From contig JAIUMT010000036.1 in assembly GCA_022565415.1 (NCBI GenBank), positions 1-16,663 of the forward strand: a stretch of DNA of 16,663 nucleotides. Reading direction: 5' to 3'. Shown here piece after piece: positions 8,354-15,746 of the stretch (its first letter is position 1; every line of letters begins with the position of its first letter). Below the pieces are notes generated by a model that was not told the DNA's origin, searched no databases, and saw only the letters and a program-made list of their open reading frames with translations. The translations under genes and the position numbers were made by a program. The DNA comes from Balneolales bacterium (GTDB taxonomy: Bacteria; Bacteroidota; Rhodothermia; Balneolales; HLUCCA01).

Positions 8354-8512
8354 TTAGTAGTGAACAATCAAATAGTAAATAACATAAAACCATCCGAAGA
8401 GTCCGTGAATCAATAACCATAGCAAAGACTGGTTGGCTGTCCACGAGAAAATCATAGCAAGAATGGTTCCGATTCCGATGCCGGTATTTGTATATACAAC
8501 ACGTGTTTTCAT
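8354..8512 (-). CDS. 52-aa small membrane protein, function unknown
   Basis: A short gene, easily missed, lying between two tightly packed genes. ATG 8512 follows the stop of the upstream gene by 4 bp, and its TAA (8354-8356) is 6 bp before the next ATG. The product begins MKTRVVYTNTGIGIG, has a hydrophobic segment at about 11-24, a short polar turn (TANQS), and a second aromatic-rich hydrophobic segment at about 30-51 containing LLIHGLFGWFYVIYYL. Both ends fit a small two-pass or hairpin inner-membrane protein. Conserved-looking composition, exact fit between flanking genes and lack of any other use for the gap support a real gene. No clear Shine-Dalgarno is present; translational coupling is likely. 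Function cannot be assigned. Confidence 0.8.
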   Translation of the reverse strand: MKTRVVYTNTGIGIGTILAMIFSWTANQSLLWLLIHGLFGWFYVIYYLIVHY

Positions 8513-8516
8513 AGAA

Positions 8517-9716
8517 TTAATTCATTTGAGTTTGTGATTTTGCCAATGTTTCTGAGGTGCGCTCGAACATGGCCGGATCGAATTTTAAACGAAGCTGGAA
8601 GTCCTGGTTTATGAGGTTGCTAGACATGTGCATCCAGAACCCGACAGGAAGTTGGTCAAAAAATGTAACTGATGCAAAGGTTTCACCAGTATATGCCGAT
8701 TCTCCGAAGCTCACTCCGCTGGAAACCGCAATTCTACTGTCGTAAATGGCGCCTACATCGTTGAAATCCCGCAATATTTCGGTGTTCTGCATAGGCCATC
8801 GCATATGATCGAGCACGATTCTACGCACATCAGCTGACGTGTCGTCGTCTTTATAAAGTTTTAGCATCGCATGGGCCATAGAATCTGGAATAACCTGAGG
8901 TAACAATCTGTAAATACTCTTTTCTTCAAAGAAAGTGTATTTAACACCGTTTTTTCGATCATCGGGAAGTAGTTCCTTAATTGAGAACGTTTGTGCATCC
9001 AATTGATTGTACACTATTTGAGCCTGTTGCTTGAATGCAGATCGGGTTTCAGGGGTGATATCTGTATCGTAGTCGGGCATTACGAGTGTGGCTGTGGTAT
9101 AGAAGGTCGACCAAGGCAGAGGTGCCTCGGCGCCAGCGCCAATCCATTTTTTAGCGGTCGTTGAAATGGCTTCCTGACCCAACGTATGAAAGATGAAATC
9201 GGCCGATGGTTGATGATTTCTGGTGACCATCAGTTCTACAATTGCATCGATCGGTGCTTTTCCGTCTATTGCTTGTCCTTTTTGAGTTAGAAGTCTGATT
9301 GACTCCTGATGTCGATTTGGTTCATGCCCCGGAACTTGATATTTGTCGAGCTCAGCTATGTCAATCATAATCTCAGACGATAAAACGCCCGATTCAATCG
9401 CTTCTGCATAGGCAAGTAAAATGATGAAATGTCCAGTGGCTCCCATGGCGCGCGGTGTACCGGGTTGGTAGCGCAGATTATGGGGAGAATCGGGATCGCT
9501 GCTGAGCATCACAACTGACACGAGGTCTGGGTGCTCGGCTATGAAATCGGCCATTCCTGCAAGTGAATACGTCTTCTCGACCCACTCGCTACCCTCGGCC
9601 AACGCCTCCTGATTAATAAACACAGTTTTGAATACGTTGAAGTTTAGTCCGAAAACAACCAAGTAAACCAGCCCGGTCACAATCAGAAAAACACCTAAAA
9701 ACTTAAATATGCGCAT
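8517..9716 (-). CDS. Membrane-anchored class A beta-lactamase-fold protein lacking catalytic motifs
   Basis: A 399-aa protein with an N-terminal membrane anchor (about 5-26) and an outside domain that lines up with class A beta-lactamase-type serine hydrolases: hydrophobic helix after the nucleophile (FIILLAYAEAIESGVLS, 97-113) and the helix ELMVTRNHQPSADFIFHTLG (161-180), which parallels the SDN-motif helix. The key residues are replaced. The S-x-x-K motif reads A93-T94-G95-H96, the S-D-N motif reads N167-H168-Q169, and no K-T/S-G is seen; the nearest candidate is S332-S333-G334. It is therefore probably a non-enzymatic relative, perhaps binding peptidoglycan or a partner. The frame is long and clean, so this is not simple decay. 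It is first in an operon with the 52-aa and DUF3592-like genes. Confidence 0.75.
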   Translation of the reverse strand: MRIFKFLGVFLIVTGLVYLVVFGLNFNVFKTVFINQEALAEGSEWVEKTYSLAGMADFIAEHPDLVSVVMLSSDPDSPHNLRYQPGTPRAMGATGHFIILLAYAEAIESGVLSSEIMIDIAELDKYQVPGHEPNRHQESIRLLTQKGQAIDGKAPIDAIVELMVTRNHQPSADFIFHTLGQEAISTTAKKWIGAGAEAPLPWSTFYTTATLVMPDYDTDITPETRSAFKQQAQIVYNQLDAQTFSIKELLPDDRKNGVKYTFFEEKSIYRLLPQVIPDSMAHAMLKLYKDDDTSADVRRIVLDHMRWPMQNTEILRDFNDVGAIYDSRIAVSSGVSFGESAYTGETFASVTFFDQLPVGFWMHMSSNLINQDFQLRLKFDPAMFERTSETLAKSQTQMN

Positions 9717-9936
9717 GAATTATAATAAATAGAGCGAGAATGAGTAATACTTTCGATGCTTAAAACGGCAGAAGATGCACTTTTCAAGCGATTATGGAGT
9801 CAAAATTGGGAATTGACAAATATACGGAATCGGCCGTTGCTAATCTTCGTGATAATCTGCTATTAAAAAGTCGATATTTCCGTTACTTTGGTCGCACTGT
9901 TAAATTGGGTATATCAATCCGAAACGTTTAAAATTT

Positions 9937-10767
9937 ATGACATTAACGGAGTCTGTATTTCAATCGTCTGGTGGTCACCGTTTGGCTACGTATCACAAAC
10001 AGCCTGCAAAAGATCACCATAAAGCACTTATTTTGCTTCACGGATATGCCGAATACACCGATCGATACCGCAGTTTCATAACCCGATTGTCGAACGAAGG
10101 GTATCATGTATTTGCAATAGATCATGTTGGTCATGGTAGGTCATCGGGCACCCAGGCATTGATTTCATCGGTTTCAGATCTCACTTCAGATGTGTCGGAG
10201 TGGTTTGAATTGCTTAAGCAAAGTTACCCGAAAATGGAATGGTACATATTTGGACATAGTATGGGTGGCGGAATCGCCATAGAATTTGCGCTGAAGCACC
10301 AATCAGAATTAAAAGCAATGGTTTTATCGGCGCCGTTAATTGTTTTGCCAGATGCCGTGCCCGGATTTGTGAAAGGAATTGGACGAATTATCGCTAAAAT
10401 TATACCTTCTTTGCCGTTAATTCCGCTCGATGCCGACGCGATGTCACGCGACCCGGGTGTTGTTAAACGATACCTCGCAGAACCAAGGGTGTACTCGGGC
10501 AAGGTGAAGGCGGGCACAGCCGTAGCTCTGGATTCCTTCGCCACCAAAATTCAACAGCGACTTCCTGAAATTGACTTGCCTTTCTGGGTGGGGCATGGTA
10601 CGTTAGACCGGGTTACAGATCCGGCCGGCTCTAAAATGCTGCGACACCGCTCAACATCTACAGATAAAACCTACAAAGCCTACAATGGGCTATTCCACGA
10701 ACTGTTGAATGAACCTGAATCTGAGGTTGTAATCCACGATATTCTGCACTGGCTGCGAAAACACTGA
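9937..10767 (+). CDS. Alpha/beta hydrolase, monoacylglycerol lipase type
   Basis: A 276-aa serine hydrolase of the Hydrolase_4 (serine aminopeptidase S33-like) family, most like monoglyceride lipases and lysophospholipases. It shows the oxyanion-hole HGYAEY (35-40), the DHVGHGRSSG block typical of monoglyceride lipases (62-71), the nucleophile elbow GHSMGG with Ser108, Asp224 in GTLDRVTDP, and His254 in GLFHELLNEPE. All three catalytic residues are present and the length is normal. It has no signal peptide, so it is cytosolic or peripheral. The real substrate (monoacylglycerol or lysophospholipid) is inferred. No strong Shine-Dalgarno precedes ATG 9937, as is common here. It lies 32 bp upstream of the DUF819 gene and may be cotranscribed with it. 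Confidence 0.93.
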   Translation: MTLTESVFQSSGGHRLATYHKQPAKDHHKALILLHGYAEYTDRYRSFITRLSNEGYHVFAIDHVGHGRSSGTQALISSVSDLTSDVSEWFELLKQSYPKMEWYIFGHSMGGGIAIEFALKHQSELKAMVLSAPLIVLPDAVPGFVKGIGRIIAKIIPSLPLIPLDADAMSRDPGVVKRYLAEPRVYSGKVKAGTAVALDSFATKIQQRLPEIDLPFWVGHGTLDRVTDPAGSKMLRHRSTSTDKTYKAYNGLFHELLNEPESEVVIHDILHWLRKH

Positions 10768-10786
10768 TCACCATAAACTGAAAATC

Positions 10787-10794
10787 TATATTTG
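10787..10794 (+). promoter_or_regulatory. Possible Bacteroidota -7 box before the DUF819 gene
   Basis: TATATTTG matches the Bacteroidota TAnnTTTG promoter element exactly and ends 5 bp before the ATG. I find no TTTG partner at the usual upstream distance, so it may be chance; if used, the mRNA would be nearly leaderless. Confidence 0.25.
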
Positions 10795-10799
10795 TTACG

Positions 10800-11993
10800 A
10801 TGGAACAAGAAACAACTGCACTTATTACCGATACATACGGACTTTTAGCGGTCCTTATTCTTATCCCGGCTGCACTTTTTTACCTCGCCGAAAACACCCC
10901 TCTGAAAGCATTTTTTCAGAAAGTCCCGGTTCTGGTTTTTGCCTATATCGTTCCGTCTTTGTTCGTGGCTGCGGGAATAATTCCATCAGACGCGCCACTT
11001 TACCCACATATAATGGGATTTGTGTTACCAGCCAGTTTGTTGCTGTTAACGTTATCCATCGATCTGAAGGGAATTTATAATTTAGGTCCGAAGGCGTTGC
11101 TGCTATTTTTCTCTGCCACAGCCGGAATCATTATTGGTGGACCAATTGCATTGCTGATTTTTCAAAGCCACCTGCCCGACGACATTTGGCAAGGTTTCGC
11201 TGCGTTGGCCGGTTCCTGGACCGGAGGTGGGGTTAACTTCGTGGCCGTTGGTATGGCCGTTGGAGCTACAGAAAGCATGTTGGGTATGATGGTGATAGTG
11301 GATGTTGTTGTGGCCTATACCTGGACCGGATTGCTCATGTTTTTCGCCTCGCGTTACAAGAAAATTGATGCTTCCAACAAAGCCGATAACACCATGGTGG
11401 AAGATTTGCGTCATAAAGTGGAAAAATTTCAGAAAGATACAGCGCGTGTTTCAACCACATCCGATTTTATGGTGCTGATTGGAGTTGCCTTTGGCGCAGC
11501 ATGGTTGGCCAGACAGCTGGGAGCTTGGATGCCTGAAATCGGTGGAATTTTCGACAGCTTTGCCTGGATGATTGTTCTGGTTACCGGATTTGGTGTGATC
11601 TTGTCGTTTACCCCGTTTCGCAAGTACGAAGGCGCTGGAGCTTCTAAACTCGGAACATTGATGCTTTACATGCTGATTGGTGTGATTGGAGTGAAAGCGG
11701 ATTTCACACTGATTGCTGAATATCCGATGTTGATCGCTGCCGGTGCAACCTGGTTATTGATCCACATCATCATAATCTATTTGGTTATGCGATTTACCAA
11801 AGCGCCGTTGTTTTTTATGGCAGTTGGTTCGCAGGCGAATGTTGGTGGTGTTGCCTCGGCGCCTATTGTTGCCTCGGCGTTTCATCCGGCGTTGGCAACT
11901 GTTGGGGTGCTCTTGGGTGTTGCCGGATATGTAGTCGGTACCTATGCCGGACTTCTAACAGCATATTTTCTGCGCTTAGTAGCCGGTGGATAA
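10800..11993 (+). CDS. DUF819 family integral membrane protein
   Basis: A 397-aa polytopic inner-membrane protein of the DUF819 (YjcL-like) family, which belongs to the cation/proton antiporter-anion transporter fold group; the substrate is unknown. The sequence shows about ten to eleven hydrophobic segments with a hydrophilic linker at about 183-220 (basic and acidic, KKIDASNKADN and following) that splits it into two halves. Conserved family features include LAGSWTGGGVNFVAVG (138-153), with the Gly/Asn-rich loop typical of this fold, and GSQANVGGVASAPIVAS (343-359) in the second half, which mirrors it. Length is normal. It sits 32 bp after the hydrolase gene; a link between the two (for example export or uptake of a hydrolase product) is speculation. 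Confidence 0.9.
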   Translation: MEQETTALITDTYGLLAVLILIPAALFYLAENTPLKAFFQKVPVLVFAYIVPSLFVAAGIIPSDAPLYPHIMGFVLPASLLLLTLSIDLKGIYNLGPKALLLFFSATAGIIIGGPIALLIFQSHLPDDIWQGFAALAGSWTGGGVNFVAVGMAVGATESMLGMMVIVDVVVAYTWTGLLMFFASRYKKIDASNKADNTMVEDLRHKVEKFQKDTARVSTTSDFMVLIGVAFGAAWLARQLGAWMPEIGGIFDSFAWMIVLVTGFGVILSFTPFRKYEGAGASKLGTLMLYMLIGVIGVKADFTLIAEYPMLIAAGATWLLIHIIIIYLVMRFTKAPLFFMAVGSQANVGGVASAPIVASAFHPALATVGVLLGVAGYVVGTYAGLLTAYFLRLVAGG

Positions 11994-12107
11994 TCCAGAA
12001 AAAATCCACAGACCTAATTCGAGCGATAATTATTCCTTCGGTTCAGGAACAATCAGCTATGTGTTTCTGTTACCTGAGGAGTAAATTCTAATCACATAAT
12101 CATTATT

Positions 12108-12827
12108 ATGAAAGACAAAGTTGTTCTTATTGTTGGCGGATCGGGTGGTATCGGATCTGCTACAGCTAAATTATTTGCCAAAGCCGGCGCCAAAATCGTT
12201 CTGGCCGCCCGCGACAAAGATAAAGCCGAGGAGGTCGCAAAATCCATCAATAACAACGGGGGAGAGGCTTTTGTTATTCAAGTCGACGTAACCGAGTTGT
12301 CGTCTGTCTTTGAAATGGTCGATACCGTCGTAAAAGAGCTCGGTCAAATTGATGTACTCGTGAATGCCTTCGGGGTCGGACTCATCCAACCCATAATGGA
12401 TGTAAATCCGAAATCCGCGAAAAATGTGTTTGATGTAAACGTGTTTGGAACATTTTTGGTCACTCAAACTGTGATGCGCTACATGATTTCCCGAAAAGAA
12501 GGATCCATTGTGATGATTCCGGGAATTCTTGGCAAAGCGGTGAGGAAAAATTCCTCGATTTACTCTGCCAGTAAATATGCGGTATCCGGATTTACCAAGG
12601 CGTTGGTTGAGGAATCGCGACGTACCAACATCAAATTCAGTTTGTTGTATCTGGGCGGAGTTGCCACCGACTTTTGGGATAATTCAGAGATCGACATGCG
12701 GGTGCAAAAAGAGAAGATGCTTACGGCTGATGAAGTCGCCAAAGCGATTTACTATGCCTGCACGCAACCGGGTCAGTCGGTACTCAATGAAATGGTGATT
12801 CAGCCCGATTCGCACCAAATGGTTTAG
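12108..12827 (+). CDS. Short-chain dehydrogenase/reductase, catalytic serine replaced by glycine
   Basis: A 239-aa classical SDR-fold NAD(P)(H)-dependent oxidoreductase. It shows the nucleotide-binding GGSGGIG (10-16), an acidic-loop VDVTE (59-63), NAFG (86-89, variant of NNAG), N111, and the active-site Y152-S-A-S-K156. The serine expected 13 residues before the tyrosine is Gly139, within VMIPGILGK (135-143). The remaining Tyr and Lys could still act as acid/base, or the protein may have a different substrate geometry. The substrate is not predictable. ARD at 34-36 after the second strand leans toward NADP(H). It lies 114 bp after the DUF819 gene and probably has its own promoter; no terminator of its own is obvious before the shared hairpin at 13109. 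Confidence 0.88.
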   Translation: MKDKVVLIVGGSGGIGSATAKLFAKAGAKIVLAARDKDKAEEVAKSINNNGGEAFVIQVDVTELSSVFEMVDTVVKELGQIDVLVNAFGVGLIQPIMDVNPKSAKNVFDVNVFGTFLVTQTVMRYMISRKEGSIVMIPGILGKAVRKNSSIYSASKYAVSGFTKALVEESRRTNIKFSLLYLGGVATDFWDNSEIDMRVQKEKMLTADEVAKAIYYACTQPGQSVLNEMVIQPDSHQMV

Positions 12828-13108
12828 AAATGTTATTGAAGCTATATCCGTGAGAAGTGAGGTATATATTTAGTTGAACATTGATAATGTCGGTTATGAA
12901 ATACCTGATACGGTATGACGTGAGAAATTGAGTTAATCTTTAGTTGACAGGCCATGTTTAAGTGCAGATAACAGATTTGACTCATTTTCAATTAACCCGT
13001 TAATAAACTCTTCCCAATCCTGTTACAATCGTCACGCTTGGATTAGAGGTTGTAACAAAGATTTTGCAGAGATTACGAGATGTACAACTTAGCGTGATAT
13101 CCACATAA
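12828..13108. other. Intergenic region with imperfect repeats
   Basis: No gene is visible. Two 32-bp imperfect direct copies start exactly 70 bp apart (12849-12880 and 12919-12950), agreeing at 22 of 32 positions with identical blocks CGTGAGAA and TTTAGTTGA. Between them is a short hairpin ATACC / GGTAT (12901-12916). Further right, TGTTACAA (13021-13028) pairs with TTGTAACA (13050-13057), and TCACGCT (13032-13038) with AGCGTGA (13091-13097). The arrangement suggests remnants of a duplicated element or a structured RNA. Confidence 0.5.
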
Positions 13109-13145
13109 AAAAAGGCAGCTTCCTGATAAAGAAAGCTGCCTTTTT
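13109..13145. terminator. Terminator between the SDR gene and lat, usable on both strands
   Basis: Perfect 13-bp stem AAAAAGGCAGCTT / AAGCTGCCTTTTT around an 11-nt loop, flanked by an A-run on the left and T-run on the right. It lies 14 bp beyond the lat stop codon, so lat is the main user. Confidence 0.92.
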
Positions 13146-13159
13146 ACATTCTGCCGAGC

Positions 13160-14560
13160 TTATTCTGATTTCGGTTCAGCTTTTGCACTTGATTCAGTTA
13201 CAAGTGGCTTGCCAACCAAATACGGGCACTTAGCCGCAGCTTCGCTCAACGATTGCTCCACAATTTGGAGTCCTTCGTCGATTTGCTCAGGAGTGATCGT
13301 TAGTGGCGGACGGAAACGGATGGTGTTCGTACCACAAGGTAGAATCATCAGTCCGTTATCGTAGCAAGAACTAACCAATGCGTTTCGAGCATGCGTATTA
13401 GGCAAATCGAAAGCACACATCAGACCTTTACCTCTGGCGCCCTTGATAAACGGAATATTCTTTTCCATTTCCTCAATTTTCGACAGGAGGTGAGCTCCGG
13501 TTGAAGCCGCGTTTTCGACCAGCTTGTCCTCTTCAATAATTTCAAGGTATCGCTGAAAACGAACCATATCGACCAGGTTTCCACCCCACGTAGAGTTAAT
13601 ACGGGATGACTTGTGGAAAACGTTGGTGTCGATATCGTCGACTCTGGTAGAGGCGAGAATTCCGCAGACCTGTGCTTTTTTCCCGAAAGCGAGAACATCA
13701 GGCTTAACATAGTGCTCGTGAGCCCAGAATTTACCCGTGAGTCCGACGCCGGTCTGAACTTCATCATAGATGAGCAGGGCATCGTTTTCGTCGGCTAGAC
13801 GGCGTAATTCTTGGTGGAAATGTAGTGAGAAGTGGTTGTCTCCACCTTCGCCCTGAATTGGTTCGATAACGATCGCTGCGATGTCGTCTTTGTGTGTTTT
13901 AAAGAACGTCTCAGCCTGGGCAATCGAGAGTTTTTCGTTGGCTTCGGTAATGGCAATATTTTCTGAAGTAAGCGGGAAAATTTTCTTTGGATTCAGAATT
14001 CGTGGCCATGGGAACTTTGGAAAGTAGGCGACTTTATTAGGCTCTGTGTTGGTGAGCGACATGGTGTAGCCGGTACGTCCGTGGAAAGCCTGTTCGAAAT
14101 GAAGAATGAGGTGACCTTTCTCCTGGCGGTATCCCTTGCGGAAGTTTTTTTGAACTTTCCAGTCGAATGCCACTTTGAGTGCGTTTTCAACCGCTAATGC
14201 TCCGCCGGCAACGAAGAAGGCGTAGGGCATGTAGGATGGAATACCGACGCGGTCGAACGTTTCGACAAACTCGGCCATCTGAGTGGTGTACACATCAGAG
14301 TTAGAAGGATTGTGAGCTGCCACATGAGCGATTTTCTTCATGAATTCGCTGTCGTTCACCAATTTAGGGTGATTCATTCCAACCGGATTGGAAGCGAAGA
14401 ATGTGAAAAAGTCGAGGTATTTCTTGTCGTATTTTGAATCGTATAAATAGGCACCTTGGCTTTTGTCGAGATCTAAAACGATATCGAAACCGTCGGCTAA
14501 AATATGCTTGTTCAGTACGTTGTGCACATCGTTTGGCGCAATGTGTTGAGTTTTTGTCAT
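13160..14560 (-). CDS. lat: L-lysine 6-transaminase
   Basis: A PLP-dependent class III aminotransferase that moves the epsilon amino group of L-lysine to 2-oxoglutarate, giving 2-aminoadipate 6-semialdehyde (cyclising to piperideine-6-carboxylate) and glutamate. It matches the lysine-specific subgroup: FASNPVGMNHPKL (55-67), FVAGGALAVENALK (116-129), HFEQAFHGRTGYTMSLTNT (154-172), EPIQGEGGDNHF (233-244) with the Glu that gates substrate choice in the mycobacterial enzyme, IYDEVQTGVG (264-273), and AFGKKAQVCG (291-300), which holds the PLP-binding lysine, and RINSTWGGNLVDMVR. At 466 aa it is slightly longer than usual because of a Lys/Ser/Glu-rich C-terminal tail. No partner dehydrogenase gene is nearby, so its pathway neighbours are elsewhere. 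Confidence 0.95.
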   Translation of the reverse strand: MTKTQHIAPNDVHNVLNKHILADGFDIVLDLDKSQGAYLYDSKYDKKYLDFFTFFASNPVGMNHPKLVNDSEFMKKIAHVAAHNPSNSDVYTTQMAEFVETFDRVGIPSYMPYAFFVAGGALAVENALKVAFDWKVQKNFRKGYRQEKGHLILHFEQAFHGRTGYTMSLTNTEPNKVAYFPKFPWPRILNPKKIFPLTSENIAITEANEKLSIAQAETFFKTHKDDIAAIVIEPIQGEGGDNHFSLHFHQELRRLADENDALLIYDEVQTGVGLTGKFWAHEHYVKPDVLAFGKKAQVCGILASTRVDDIDTNVFHKSSRINSTWGGNLVDMVRFQRYLEIIEEDKLVENAASTGAHLLSKIEEMEKNIPFIKGARGKGLMCAFDLPNTHARNALVSSCYDNGLMILPCGTNTIRFRPPLTITPEQIDEGLQIVEQSLSEAAAKCPYLVGKPLVTESSAKAEPKSE

Positions 14561-14599
14561 AGGTTCGTAATCAAAAGGTTCGTCGTGGTAATCTAAATA

Positions 14600-14625
14600 G
14601 CTTTGCTATTGCAATCTTGCAAAGC
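14600..14625. promoter_or_regulatory. Inverted repeat upstream of lat, possible operator
   Basis: GCTTTGC (14600-14606) and GCAAAGC (14619-14625) form a perfect 7-bp inverted repeat, with an overlapping TTGC-TATT-GCAA palindrome (14603-14614). It lies 40-65 bp upstream of the lat start, where a regulator would bind. No regulator is encoded nearby. Confidence 0.35.
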
Positions 14626-14698
14626 AAACTTACCTATAAAGGTGATGCATGACAACCCCCGCTATCTTGTTTAAACCTAAAGTTAGTTTATAAAGTGC

Positions 14699-14727
14699 TT
14701 GACTTGACGGCAAAAACTCTGTATTAT
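14699..14727 (+). promoter_or_regulatory. Promoter of the initiator tRNA gene
   Basis: TTGACT (14699-14704), a 17-bp spacer, and TATTAT (14722-14727) form a good sigma70-like -35/-10 pair. Transcription would start about 6-8 bp upstream of the tRNA 5' end. Confidence 0.75.
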
Positions 14728-14739
14728 GTGATTCTACAC

Positions 14740-14812
<73 letters not shown>

Positions 14813-14816
14813 CTAT

Positions 14817-14854
14817 AAGCCTTGTAAGTTTTTGACTTGCAGGGCTTTTTTTTT
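14817..14854 (+). terminator. Rho-independent terminator of the tRNA gene
   Basis: A 13-bp stem AAGCCTTGTAAGT / ACTTGCAGGGCTT with two T-G wobbles around a short T-rich loop, followed by eight or more T, starting 5 bp after the tRNA. Confidence 0.9.
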
Positions 14855-14882
14855 GAGGTGCAGGCATGGGTACAAACAACCA

Positions 14883-15707
14883 CTACTCCTTAACCCGCAT
14901 CACATAACTCGATACCGCACCGGTTTTCCAAAAAGGTGTAACGTTCATCATCTTGTCCATTTTCCACAGCATATTTCGGATCGAATCCGATTTGGGCAAA
15001 AGGTAGGCCCGATTCATTACGGGAAAGAATATGCAATACCCACGTTTTACTACTATTTCGAAATTCGTTTCGAATGCCGACCGGATTTCATCATACGTAA
15101 ACTCGCCCGATTGAAGCGCATCGGATCGTCGAACTCGATTCATAATCTTTGAAAATCGTCCTTTGAGCAGTAGTAAGGGTATTTCAGACAGATACCGTCT
15201 GTTCCTACACGTGAATACCAGATGGGCATCATCGGTGCAAATGGAGCGAATCTCGCGTGTGTTTTTTTGCAGTTAAGTAAGGCAATCTATCTTGTTCAGA
15301 TACATGCAGACCAGATCGAATTTCCCTCCATCACGTACTTCTGATAGCCTGTCTATCGATAGGCATATAAACCTGACATTCGGCGCGATTTTGTCAATTG
15401 CACGCTTTTTTGCTTGCCGGATGTTCTCTTCGGAGGCATCGATTCCCGTGAACTGAATTTTTGGGTATCGTTTGGCCAGATGCAAAATGTCGGAGCCCGT
15501 TCCACACTCAATCTCCAACACATTCGTGAAATGAAGTCGTTCGGTTTCCCGATGAAACGATCGCTTAATTCGGTGCAAAACGGCATTGTAGCGTTGTTGA
15601 CGCGCTCGCTCGTTGACTAAATCAACTCTGTTTAACGGTATTCTGTCAACGGAACCTTCCCCAGATATACTCTTCTCCCGCGATATTCGCGAATACTTTG
15701 ATGACAC
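14883..15707 (-). pseudogene. Class I SAM-dependent methyltransferase, interrupted by one in-frame TAA
   Basis: A 275-codon frame encoding a Rossmann-type methyltransferase of unknown substrate. Motif I is VLEIECGTGSD (63-73), where family members have a Gly at the Glu68 position; the SAM-ribose acidic residue is D90 in FTGID, and motif IV-like FDLVCMYL is at 130-137. Codon 145 is TAA (15273-15275). The same frame then continues without a break: REIR, HLVFTCRNRRYLSEIP, SGEFTYDEIRSAFETNFEI and a C-terminal domain to 14883, so the downstream half is clearly the rest of one protein. The start is GTG 15707 with GGGGGA upstream. Only motifs I to IV would be made on termination. It is last in a leftward group after the PAQR gene (39 bp gap). 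Confidence 0.8.
15273..15275 (-). other. In-frame TAA stop inside the methyltransferase (codon 145)
   Basis: Codons read CTT ACT TAA CTG CAA AAA. The frame is the same on both sides, so a base substitution rather than an indel explains the break. It lies between motif IV and the following REIR helix. Confidence 0.85.
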
Positions 15708-15746
15708 GTGATTTTCCCCCAGAAAAATTTTTAATACGGCGCTGGA

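Noticed and set aside
12849..12950. CRISPR-like repeats
   Set aside because: There are only two imperfect copies with 70-bp period, no third repeat, and no cas genes nearby.
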